From: Candidatus Dormiibacterota bacterium
Lineage (GTDB): Bacteria; Chloroflexota; Dormibacteria; Aeolococcales; Bog-877
Assembly (NCBI GenBank): GCA_003132265.1
Contig: PKXE01000214.1
Span: 2,413 to 8,927, forward strand
Direction of reading: 5' to 3'
Length of the DNA stretch: 6,515 bases
The translations under genes and the position numbers were made by a program. Positions within the stretch are counted from its first letter, which is position 1. Each line of letters starts with the position of its first letter. Below the pieces are notes generated by a model. It was not told the DNA's origin. It did no database searches and was given only the letters and a program-made list of their open reading frames with translations. This document shows, one piece after another, positions 1 to 5,253 of the stretch.

Positions 1-571
1 CCTCGGCGATGCGCTCTGGCGCGGGCGCGGCCCAGCCGGCACCGCTCAGGCTCGGGGGAGCGGCTGGGCCGAAACTGGCCGACAGCCGGTTGAGCAGGTG
101 TATCCCCACCACCAGGCTCACCTGCTGGCAGACGACCGCGTTGACGAGGGCCTCGAAGAGAGTGGGAAAGCGCGGTGGCCGCAGGCCCCGGAAGCGGTCC
201 GCCAAATCATTGATCCGGGCATCCCCCCGGTCCATCTGGTAGAAGCCCGCGAGGTCCGCGTCCAGCCCCAGGATCCGCTCGGGCGAGGACTGGACCCCGG
301 CCACCGTCTCGTCCGCCACCTCCGCCCCTCCCCCTTGGACAGTCATCTCGAGCTCAGGGTCGGAGGCGCTCCCGCACTGGCGCACCCCGACTGCGACCGG
401 GCCGGTGTCGAGGTCCAGTGTCCTTCGGTACCAGACACCATCGAACCGGTCCACCGCGTTGTGGGCCCGGCGCCGCAATGCCCACACGGTCAGATCCAGA
501 CGGAATGGAGGCCGGGGACTCAGCCGTAGCCGTCGGCAAGCGCCCCTCACGGCTGTCGGCCCCGATGCCAC
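1..571 (-). CDS. alkA: DNA-3-methyladenine glycosylase II (AlkA-type), N-terminal part, cut by left window edge
   Basis: AlkA-type enzymes remove alkylated purines from DNA to start base excision repair. About 190 residues are visible and the frame stays open to the left edge. An N-terminal block with RPPFRLDLTVWALRRRAHN and VDRFDGVWYRR (residues about 20-50) matches the N-terminal domain of the actinobacterial AlkA family. The start of the helical HhH-GPD domain follows at about residues 134-168, with FPTLFEALVNAVVCQQVSL and a downstream RL..SFG, the usual F.ALV.A...QQVS signature. The helix-hairpin-helix and the catalytic aspartate would lie beyond the edge and cannot be checked. The frame is closed by an upstream TGA near 585-590. 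In-frame GTG codons at 571 and 550 are both possible starts and neither has a strong Shine-Dalgarno. It lies 60 nt downstream of the AhpD-like gene on the same strand, so co-transcription is plausible. Family call is firm; start is uncertain. Confidence 0.85.
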   Translation of the reverse strand, partial: MASGPTAVRGACRRLRLSPRPPFRLDLTVWALRRRAHNAVDRFDGVWYRRTLDLDTGPVAVGVRQCGSASDPELEMTVQGGGAEVADETVAGVQSSPERILGLDADLAGFYQMDRGDARINDLADRFRGLRPPRFPTLFEALVNAVVCQQVSLVVGIHLLNRLSASFGPAAPPSLSGAGWAAPAPERIAE

Positions 572-631
572 ACCGGGGTTCCCAGGTCATCGACCCGACC
601 TGCATCCGGCCCGGCGCCACACCCGCTGCGG

Positions 632-1081
632 TCACGACTCGTGGGTGTAGCTCCCCACCGGCGTGCGCAGTCCCACGGCAAACCGGTTCCAGCCATTGAT
701 GGCGACTATCGCCAGGGTCAGAGCCACCACCTCCGCCTCGGCGAACACCGCCTTGATCGCCTCGTAGACGGCATCGGGAGCACCCTCCTGGGGCAGCATC
801 GTCAGCGCCTCGCACCAGGCCAGGGCCGCACGCTCGCGCGGGGAGTAACAGGGCGCTTCCTGCCAGGCCGCGACCAAGTGGAGGCGCTGTGGCTCCACTC
901 CCAGCGCAGTCGCGTCCTTGCTGTGCATGTCCAGGCAGTACCCGCAACCGTTGAGCTGGGAGGCCCGCATCTTGACCAGCTCCAGCAGCGCCGGCTCCAG
1001 GGTGCTGGAATGCACCGCGGCCTCCAGGCCGATCATCGCCTTCATTGCCTCTGGGAACGTCGTCCGGTAGTCGATTCGCAT
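632..1081 (-). CDS. Carboxymuconolactone decarboxylase family protein, AhpD-like
   Basis: This 149-residue protein belongs to the CMD/AhpD fold, whose members include alkylhydroperoxidases that use a CxxC redox pair and a nearby histidine. The core motif is visible as LVKMRASQLNGCGYCLDMH, giving C46, C49 and H53, the AhpD-type arrangement (the motif group often named AhpD core domain). Length is typical of single-domain members. The C-terminal VALTLAIVAINGWNRFAVG is the second conserved helix of the fold. The ATG at 1081 has a clear Shine-Dalgarno AAGGAGCT at 1094-1087, about 5 nt upstream, so the start is well supported. It sits between a small zinc-ribbon-like gene and alkA, all on the minus strand. 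Peroxide or organic hydroperoxide reduction is inferred from the motif; the true substrate cannot be read from sequence. The call is confident at family level. Confidence 0.93.
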   Translation of the reverse strand: MRIDYRTTFPEAMKAMIGLEAAVHSSTLEPALLELVKMRASQLNGCGYCLDMHSKDATALGVEPQRLHLVAAWQEAPCYSPRERAALAWCEALTMLPQEGAPDAVYEAIKAVFAEAEVVALTLAIVAINGWNRFAVGLRTPVGSYTHES

Positions 1082-1134
1082 GGGAAGCTCCTTTGATCAG
1101 TCAGGGCCGCAGGCGGTGCTGGTGGAAGCTGCCA

Positions 1135-1165
1135 GCGGGGCCGCCCCCGCCTGCCGAGAATCGGC
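1135..1165 (-). terminator. Tandem perfect stem-loops between the zinc-ribbon gene and the AhpD-like gene
   Basis: Two adjacent perfect hairpins fill part of the 95-nt gap. One has a 6-bp GCGGGG/CCCCGC stem at 1135-1140 and 1145-1150 with a 4-nt loop. The other has a 5-bp GCCGA/TCGGC stem at 1153-1157 and 1161-1165 with a 3-nt loop. On the minus strand they begin 12 nt after the stop codon of the 61-residue protein. There is no U-tract, so this is not a classic intrinsic terminator, but GC-rich organisms often use such U-less hairpins. They could equally stabilise the 5' leader of the AhpD-like mRNA. Confidence 0.35.
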
Positions 1166-1176
1166 TGCGGACAAGG

Positions 1177-1362
1177 TCACTCCGACACCGCGACCGGACA
1201 CCCGGGGCGGTGGCCCTCCACTAGGACGCTGCCGCACTCAGGGCAGATCAGGTGCGCCCAGCAGGCGGGGTCACCCGCCGCGGTCTCCTCGTCTGGCGCC
1301 GGTTGCCGGTCATCCTCCCGGCCGACGCCGGTCCCAGCGGGTGGTGGTTCGTACCTATCCAA
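1177..1362 (-). CDS. Small CPxCG zinc-ribbon-like protein, 61 residues, function unknown
   Basis: The predicted 61-residue protein has a polar, proline- and acid-rich first half and a compact cysteine-rich second half, CWAHLICPECGSVLVEGHRPGC. Its cysteines are C34, C40, C43 and C55, with H37 and H51 between them. The CPECG knuckle is a typical half of a zinc ribbon, and C34 or C55 (or the histidines) could complete the site. I infer metal binding from these residues only and do not recognise a named family. The only usable in-frame start is a TTG at 1362, because a TGA lies about 11 codons upstream and no ATG or GTG intervenes. GAGGGA about 8 nt upstream is a plausible ribosome binding site. 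It is the middle gene of the minus-strand run, 93 nt after transaldolase. The dense ligand-like residues in a short frame argue that it is real, though a chance frame is possible. Confidence 0.6.
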   Translation of the reverse strand: MDRYEPPPAGTGVGREDDRQPAPDEETAAGDPACWAHLICPECGSVLVEGHRPGCPVAVSE

Positions 1363-1434
1363 GGACTTGTCCCTCGTGCCCGGGCCCTTCTCTCAGCCCC
1401 ACCGATGCCATGCGGATGGGCTTCCCCGGCCTCT

Positions 1435-1447
1435 GAACGAATCGTTC
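1435..1447. repeat. Perfect 13-bp inverted repeat GAACGAATCGTTC in the gap after transaldolase
   Basis: GAACGA and TCGTTC face each other around one central base, within the 93-nt intergenic stretch 1363-1455, 9 nt after the transaldolase stop codon on the minus strand. A one-base centre makes it a poor RNA hairpin but a reasonable dyad for a dimeric DNA-binding protein. It lies upstream of the zinc-ribbon, AhpD-like and alkA genes, where an operator would be expected. The rest of this gap shows no clear promoter hexamers. Function is not established. Confidence 0.4.
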
Positions 1448-1455
1448 CTCAGCCG

Positions 1456-2592
1456 TCATCTGGGCGCCGGCGCCGTCAGCCTTTGGCTCTTGCTCTGCAC
1501 CGCGTCGAGGAGGGCGGCCCAGTCCGCGCTGAAGCGTCGAGCTCCATGGCTTTGCAGGGATTCCCCCAGAGCCTCGACATCCAACCCGTGTGCGCTCAGG
1601 GTGGCGATCAACCGCTCCGCCGAGGCATGGTCCGGTTGCAGGAGAGCGCCCACAGTCCCGTGCTTCCCGAAGCTGAGCAGGGTGGCCTCCGGCATGGTGT
1701 CAATGGTGTCGGGTGCGGCCAGAGAGGTCACGTAATAAGAATGCGGCAAATCGGGGTCCTTGGCCGAGGTGGAGGCCCACAGCAGGCGCTGCGGCCGGGC
1801 GCCCGCCGCGGCGAGGGCCCGCCAGCGGGCACTGGCCAGCAGGGCGCGATACGCGCTGTAGGCCTTCTGTGCCACCGCGATTCCCAGCCGGTTGTGCATC
1901 TCGGCCGGCAGCAGGGGATTGGCCGCTGCATCCCAGCGCGACACGAAAACGGATGCCACCGAGGGGATGGCGAGGCTGGAGTGCTCCTCGAGCCGCCGCT
2001 CCAGGGCTCGCATGTACGCCTCCGCCGCCTGAAGGTAGTGGGTCTCCGAGAAGAGCAAGGTCACGTTGACCCCGACACCGGCCGTCACCAACTGCTCGAC
2101 CGCGGCCAGCCCGGGCGCGGTGCCGGGGACCTTCACCAGGAGGTTCGGCAGCTTCGCCTGCCCCCAAAGCCGCATGCCCCAGGCGACACTGTCCGCGGCC
2201 TTGAATGCGAGATCCGGCGGCACCTCCAAGGAGACATAGCCGTCCACCCCGTCGGTCGCCTTCCAGGCCGGATGGAAGATGTGCGCCGCAGCCGCCAGGT
2301 CCTCAAGTGCGGCGCCATAGACCAGGTCCTGCGGATCGCTGACCCCCTGCCCGACCAGGGTTCGGAGGGTGGCGTCGTAGTCCTTGCCGGCCGTCATCGC
2401 CTGGGCGAGGATGGTGGGATTGGAGGTGAGGCCAGAGAGGCCGAACTCTCGCACGTACCAGTTCAAAGCTCCGGTCGCCAAGAGCTTGCGGCTCAAATTG
2501 TCCAGCCACAGGGACTGACCAGCCTGCACCAGCTGCATCGGCCCGTTCGCCTCGGTGGTCGACGCGCTATCGGCGCCGCTCACGTCGGCCAC
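1456..2592 (-). CDS. tal: Transaldolase, actinobacterial long form
   Basis: Transaldolase moves a dihydroxyacetone unit from sedoheptulose 7-phosphate to glyceraldehyde 3-phosphate in the non-oxidative pentose phosphate pathway, in the cytoplasm. The 378-residue length fits the long bacterial type. Visible landmarks of the (beta/alpha)8 barrel are SLWLDNLSRKLL (D31), GLTSNPTI (residues 54-61), SLEV (E123), the Schiff-base lysine in NLLVKVPGT (K154), GVNVTLLFS (N176, T178) and SVASVFVSRWD (residues 211-221). All expected catalytic residues are present. The GTG start at 2592-2590 directly follows the TAG of the upstream small gene, so the two are probably translationally coupled. An internal ATG at codon 19, just before QLVQAGQSLWLD, is an alternative start closer to the usual family N-terminus. 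No glucose-6-phosphate isomerase fusion is present. Its place behind a Rieske protein is unusual. The family call is very secure. Confidence 0.96.
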   Translation of the reverse strand: MADVSGADSASTTEANGPMQLVQAGQSLWLDNLSRKLLATGALNWYVREFGLSGLTSNPTILAQAMTAGKDYDATLRTLVGQGVSDPQDLVYGAALEDLAAAAHIFHPAWKATDGVDGYVSLEVPPDLAFKAADSVAWGMRLWGQAKLPNLLVKVPGTAPGLAAVEQLVTAGVGVNVTLLFSETHYLQAAEAYMRALERRLEEHSSLAIPSVASVFVSRWDAAANPLLPAEMHNRLGIAVAQKAYSAYRALLASARWRALAAAGARPQRLLWASTSAKDPDLPHSYYVTSLAAPDTIDTMPEATLLSFGKHGTVGALLQPDHASAERLIATLSAHGLDVEALGESLQSHGARRFSADWAALLDAVQSKSQRLTAPAPR

Positions 2593-2796
2593 CTACCCTG
2601 AACGCCCGGGCCCATCGCCACCGTCACCCGGCTCAGCCCGACCCTCTCCGTCCAGGATGCGCTTGACATCGGGATAAGCCGCGCTGAGACAGCACGGGCG
2701 CGAGTGATACCAGTGGCGCATCCCGGCGTCGATGATCACGCCATCTCGAACTGGCGACACCTCGGCCGGGATTCCGGCACTCTCACTCACGGACAT
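2593..2796 (-). CDS. Unrecognised 67-residue protein between the Rieske protein and transaldolase genes
   Basis: I do not recognise this protein. It has a short acidic N-terminus, a central block GVIIDAGMRHWYHSRPCC (residues 19-36) with histidines H28 and H31 and a vicinal cysteine pair C35-C36, then AAYPDVKRILDGEG and a glycine-rich, charged tail. No signal peptide or membrane segment is seen. The ATG at 2796 has a very strong Shine-Dalgarno, AAGGAGGAG at 2810-2802, about 6 nt away, placed in the 20-nt gap after the Rieske gene. Its TAG stop abuts the GTG of transaldolase. This tight packing on both sides is the best evidence that it is a true gene. The His/Cys block could bind metal or be redox active, which is inference. 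The same frame stays open upstream to about 3282, but that part overlaps the Rieske gene and is a shadow. Confidence 0.75.
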   Translation of the reverse strand: MSVSESAGIPAEVSPVRDGVIIDAGMRHWYHSRPCCLSAAYPDVKRILDGEGRAEPGDGGDGPGRSG

Positions 2797-2816
2797 TGCG
2801 ACTCCTCCTTCACCCT

Positions 2817-3725
2817 TCACTGCAGCGGGTGCTCGAGCTTGGCCTCCGCCATGCCACCAGCCTCTTTCACGATCAGCCGAGGCTGACCGAAGGTGGCCGG
2901 CCCGCGCCGGACACTGCCGCTTCTGACGTCGAACCGGGACCCGTGCCAGGGACAGGTGACGACTGTGCCGTTCAACTCGCCAGCCTCCAGCGGGCCGCCC
3001 GCATGGGAGCAGACAGCACCCATCGCGTAGAGCTGCCCGCCGCGCCTGACCACCAGAACCGGCAGACCGCCGGCGTCGACGCGGCGCAGGGTTCCCTCGG
3101 GAAAGTCCCCGGAAGCTCCCAGTGACACGAAGTCCGCAGGCCCGCTGAGAAAGGCGCTCCGATTCACCATGGTCCCCATCGCGAAGGTGAGATGGCCACC
3201 CACGTACATCCCCGCCATCGCCACGATCAACCCTGCAGTCGAGATCCCCACCGCAAGCGGATGGAGTCCGAACCCAGCCCACCAGCGCAGACCCAGGGAT
3301 GCCGCCATCAGCAAGACCGCCAGGGTCATGGTCAGACCATGGAGCATGTTGGCGCGGCGCTCGTGACCGTAGGTGTCCTGGGAGTCGGTCAACCCGCTGG
3401 CTATGGCCGGAAGGCTGGTCACCAACCCGATGGCAAGTGCGATGTCCCCCGCCTGGGGCCCGATCGCCGTGGTGAAGTGAGCCACATAGTCCATCACCAC
3501 CCCGGCCGTCCAGGCTCCCAGGGGCAGGTCTGTCAGCGCCGGGTGGAGTGGGTGCCCCAGCCCTCTCGAGCCGTGCAGCAGATCGCGAAGCCCCGGGCCC
3601 AGAGGTCCAAGTGCGCGGTACGACCGCCGGACGGCTGCCTGGACGAAGTCACCGACCCCCTCCAGCCAGCCCTGGCGGCGAATTACTCTATCGATGAACG
3701 GCGCAGGCACAACCACACTCTCCAC
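2817..3725 (-). CDS. Membrane protein with DUF2231 and C-terminal Rieske [2Fe-2S] domain
   Basis: The 302-residue protein joins an N-terminal membrane domain of the DUF2231 type to a ferredoxin-like Rieske domain. The DUF2231 signature is GLGHPLHPALTDLPLGAW (residues 56-72). About four hydrophobic helices can be seen near residues 67-86, 94-112, 128-148 and 157-176. The Rieske domain spans roughly 197-300, with cluster ligands CSHAGGPL (C239, H241) and CPWHGSRFD (C258, H261) in canonical spacing, so a [2Fe-2S] cluster should form. Such proteins are thought to pass electrons at the membrane, but the partner is unknown. The GTG start at 3725 has AGGGG a few bases upstream. It leads the minus-strand operon, 20 nt ahead of the 67-residue gene, and diverges from a cysteine-rich regulator gene 83 nt away, which may control it. 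The domain calls are secure; the physiological role is not. Confidence 0.93.
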   Translation of the reverse strand: MESVVVPAPFIDRVIRRQGWLEGVGDFVQAAVRRSYRALGPLGPGLRDLLHGSRGLGHPLHPALTDLPLGAWTAGVVMDYVAHFTTAIGPQAGDIALAIGLVTSLPAIASGLTDSQDTYGHERRANMLHGLTMTLAVLLMAASLGLRWWAGFGLHPLAVGISTAGLIVAMAGMYVGGHLTFAMGTMVNRSAFLSGPADFVSLGASGDFPEGTLRRVDAGGLPVLVVRRGGQLYAMGAVCSHAGGPLEAGELNGTVVTCPWHGSRFDVRSGSVRRGPATFGQPRLIVKEAGGMAEAKLEHPLQ

Positions 3726-3756
3726 TTACCCCTGCTCTGGCCGCCAGAGGCGGGGC

Positions 3757-3785
3757 GTATGACCTGTTCACATCGTGTATATCAA
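3757..3785 (-). promoter_or_regulatory. Candidate promoter of the Rieske-small protein-transaldolase operon
   Basis: On the minus strand, TTGATA (3785-3780) and TCATAC (3762-3757) are separated by 17 nt, a sigma-70-like arrangement with a good -35 and a weak -10. It lies 32 nt upstream of the GTG start of the Rieske gene and within the only AT-rich patch of the region. This is a pattern match by eye. Confidence 0.35.
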
Positions 3786-3801
3786 CTAATTGGGAGTATA
3801 C
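3777..3801. promoter_or_regulatory. Imperfect dyad in the divergent intergenic region, possible operator
   Basis: GTATA (3777-3781) and TATAC (3797-3801) form the outer arms of a 25-bp imperfect dyad around CAACTAATTGGG. It covers the candidate -35 of the leftward promoter and the candidate -10 of the rightward one. A regulator bound here could control both directions, and the obvious candidate is the product of the adjacent gene at 3809. The inner positions match poorly, so the site is suggestive only. Confidence 0.3.
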
Positions 3802-3802
3802 T
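3797..3802 (+). promoter_or_regulatory. Candidate -10 element (TATACT) for a leaderless regulator mRNA
   Basis: TATACT matches the sigma-70 -10 consensus at five of six positions. The first base of the GTG start at 3809 lies seven bases after the element, exactly where transcription would be expected to begin. Transcript start and start codon would thus coincide, giving a leaderless mRNA, which is common in actinobacteria. The nearest upstream purine run, GGGAG at 3792-3796, is 12 nt from the GTG, too far for an ordinary Shine-Dalgarno. I see no good -35 hexamer at 16-18 nt spacing. Confidence 0.45.
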
Positions 3803-3808
3803 GCAGCC

Positions 3809-4480
3809 GTGGACGAAGTCAAGGGTCTGGAAAGGGCCGTGGCAGCACTGCAGGACCCCACCAGGCGGGCGATCCTGCTGGCGTTCTACCGCGAGCCGGC
3901 CGCCCGGACCGTGGCGGAGGTCGCCGAGACGGCAGGGGTGCACCGATCGGTCGTCTACACCCATTTGGAGAAGCTGCTGGCGCTGGGCTATCTAGTGAGC
4001 GGCCAGAGGCATGGGCGGCCCGGTAAGCCGGCCAAGACTTACCAGCTCTCCGGGGTTCCGTTGAGCTTCCAGCACCCCACCCGTGATTTCCTCACTCTCT
4101 CGAGGATTCTCGGGGCCACAGTGGCGGACCTAGGAGGCCGAGGGCTGGCCAGGGCCCGACAGAAGGCGGCCGCCGCCGGTCGAGCTCTGGCCGGTGCCGC
4201 TGCCGACCTGCCCGCTGCACTGGAGCCACTCGAACAGTTGGGTGACCACTACACGCTGGCGCCGGGGCAGAAGCTAATTGTGGACAGCTGCGCCTTCAGA
4301 GAGGCGTGCGCGCTGGAACCTTCAGTCGTGTCCACGATCCACGCCGGGCTGATCGAGGGACTTCTTGACGGGGCCGGATTCGTCCGCCAGGTGCGACCTC
4401 AGGCGTGCGACGCCCGTGGCTGTGTGTTCTCGATCGAGCCGACGAACCGCACGGAGGGGGCGGATGCCACTGCGGCCTGA
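3809..4480 (+). CDS. Winged-helix regulator with C-terminal cysteine-rich sensor domain, SufR-like
   Basis: The 223-residue protein has an N-terminal winged helix-turn-helix (about residues 8-80; LQDPTRRAILLAFY, VAEVAETAGVHRSVVYTHLE). Its wing, GRPGKPAKTYQLS, is typical of the ArsR/DeoR-like group that includes SufR, a repressor sensing Fe-S status. The C-terminal domain has LIVDSCAFREAC and HAGLIEGLL, then CDARGC, giving C161, C167, C200 and C205 plus H178. Related regulators, as I remember them, usually carry a cysteine three residues before that histidine; here the position is S175, while C167 and C200 look like extra ligands. A metal or Fe-S cluster is therefore likely but of altered geometry (inference). 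The GTG start fits a leaderless transcript. It is divergent from the Rieske operon and overlaps the next gene, folE, by 17 nt, so it probably heads that operon and may regulate both. The regulator class is confident; the ligand is not. Confidence 0.88.
   Translation: MDEVKGLERAVAALQDPTRRAILLAFYREPAARTVAEVAETAGVHRSVVYTHLEKLLALGYLVSGQRHGRPGKPAKTYQLSGVPLSFQHPTRDFLTLSRILGATVADLGGRGLARARQKAAAAGRALAGAAADLPAALEPLEQLGDHYTLAPGQKLIVDSCAFREACALEPSVVSTIHAGLIEGLLDGAGFVRQVRPQACDARGCVFSIEPTNRTEGADATAA
4453..4460 (+). promoter_or_regulatory. Shine-Dalgarno inside the regulator gene that sets the folE start
   Basis: GGAGGGGG lies three nt before the ATG at 4464, with its GGAGG core 6 nt away. The competing ATG at 4488 lacks a comparable purine run. 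This favours the upstream ATG and a 17-nt overlap with the regulator gene, implying translational coupling. Confidence 0.6.
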
Positions 4481-5153
4481 ACGTGAGATGAGCGATGCCC
4501 CGCTTGCGACTCGGACAGAGGCGCAGGTGCGCGCCGACTGGGAGAGCGCACGAATCCGGGACATCAGCTCTTCCCAGTGGGTCCGCTTCGAGGGTCACAT
4601 GCGGGAGATTTTCCAAGCCATGGGCCTCCCCGCAGACCAACCGGGCACCAGCCGCACCGCAGCTCGATTTCTGGCCGCCATCTACGAGGCCACGAGCGGC
4701 TACGAGGGCGATGCCAAGTTGATGACCACGTTCCCCACCGAATGCCGCGGCGGGCCGGACTGCAGGATCGCTCAGATCGTCGAGGGCCCGATTCCCTTCT
4801 TCTCATTGTGCGAGCACCACTCACTGCCTTTCTTCGGGCATGCCTATGTCGGTTACATCGCGCACGAGCACCTGATCGGTCTCTCCAAGCTCACCAGGGT
4901 CGTCCGGATGTACGCCCGCCGCTTCACCGTCCAGGAGCGGATCGGGCAGGAGATCACCGATCTCTTGGAGTCGGCACTTCAGGCTCACGGCGTCGCTGTC
5001 TATCTGGAGGCCACTCACACCTGCACCCAGATGAGGGGAGTCCGAGAGCTGCAGTCCAGCACTCGGACCACATTCTGGCGGGGCAACTACGACGGTGATG
5101 CCAGCTTGCGGGCGGAGTTCATGTCCCTGTGCCAGGGGGCACGGGGGTCTTGA
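4464..5153 (+). CDS. folE: GTP cyclohydrolase I
   Basis: GTP cyclohydrolase I converts GTP to 7,8-dihydroneopterin triphosphate, the first step of folate and other pterin pathways, using a catalytic zinc. The 229-residue protein shows the family signature SLCEHHSLPFFGHAYVGYI (C116, H118, H119), then LSKLTRVVRMYARRFTVQER and HTCTQMRGV (H185, C187). The zinc ligands C116, H119 and C187 are all there, so activity is plausible. The N-terminal part (about residues 37-110) matches the usual helical region, including TSRTAARF in place of the more usual DTP.R. The sequence around the second motif (CTQMRGVRELQSSTRT) departs somewhat from housekeeping actinobacterial enzymes, hinting at a paralogue with a special role (inference). 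It overlaps the regulator gene and precedes a DJ-1-like gene. An alternative start is the ATG at 4488, giving 221 residues. No other folate gene is visible nearby. Confidence 0.94.
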   Translation: MPLRPEREMSDAPLATRTEAQVRADWESARIRDISSSQWVRFEGHMREIFQAMGLPADQPGTSRTAARFLAAIYEATSGYEGDAKLMTTFPTECRGGPDCRIAQIVEGPIPFFSLCEHHSLPFFGHAYVGYIAHEHLIGLSKLTRVVRMYARRFTVQERIGQEITDLLESALQAHGVAVYLEATHTCTQMRGVRELQSSTRTTFWRGNYDGDASLRAEFMSLCQGARGS

Positions 5154-5180
5154 TCGGGGGCCCCGACACCTACCCGGATC
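5154..5180 (+). terminator. GC-rich dyads just after the folE stop, possible weak terminator
   Basis: TCGGGG and CCCCGA (5154-5166) form a perfect 13-bp dyad directly after the TGA. A competing longer stem can pair GATCGGGG (5152-5159) with CCCGGATC (5173-5180) with one mismatch. A T5 run occurs only at 5196-5200, too far for a standard intrinsic terminator. It may give partial termination or protect the 3' end of the folE message. The rest of the 100-nt gap up to 5253 shows no convincing promoter. Confidence 0.25.
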
Positions 5181-5253
5181 AAGGAAGAGTTCGGATTTTT
5201 CGTGGCCGGCTCGCTGCGGGTTATCTCCGCTAGCCGTTAGGAGGGTTTCAGCC

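Noticed and set aside
98..529. Plus-strand frame of about 143 codons at the left edge
   Set aside because: It is antisense to the AlkA-type coding sequence, whose FPTLFEALVNAVVCQQVS motif is on the minus strand.
354..947. Minus-strand frame of about 197 codons overlapping the AhpD-like and alkA genes
   Set aside because: It is the same strand but a different frame from both supported genes and shows no family signature.
1435..1447. Interpretation of the dyad as a LexA (SOS) box
   Set aside because: The Gram-positive SOS consensus has four bases between GAAC and GTTC; here there are five. Kept as an unassigned dyad.
1463..1474. 12-bp palindrome GGCGCCGGCGCC near the 3' end of tal
   Set aside because: It encodes the Ala-Pro-Ala-Pro tail of transaldolase in GC-rich codons, so it is readily explained by coding composition.
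1252..2601. Long plus-strand frame of about 449 codons opposite the transaldolase gene
   Set aside because: Lies antisense to a clear transaldolase with all catalytic residues. Its Arg/Gly/Gln/Pro-rich translation has no recognisable domain, as expected for an antisense shadow in GC-rich DNA.
3192..3995. Plus-strand frame of about 267 codons running through the Rieske gene into the regulator
   Set aside because: It crosses a divergent promoter region and overlaps two supported genes in other frames; the translation is low-complexity.
5191..5226. T-run at 5196-5200 with downstream TTATCT as a promoter or terminator for the DJ-1-like gene
   Set aside because: The T-run is too far from the hairpin to act as its U-tract, and no -35/-10 pair with suitable spacing is convincing.
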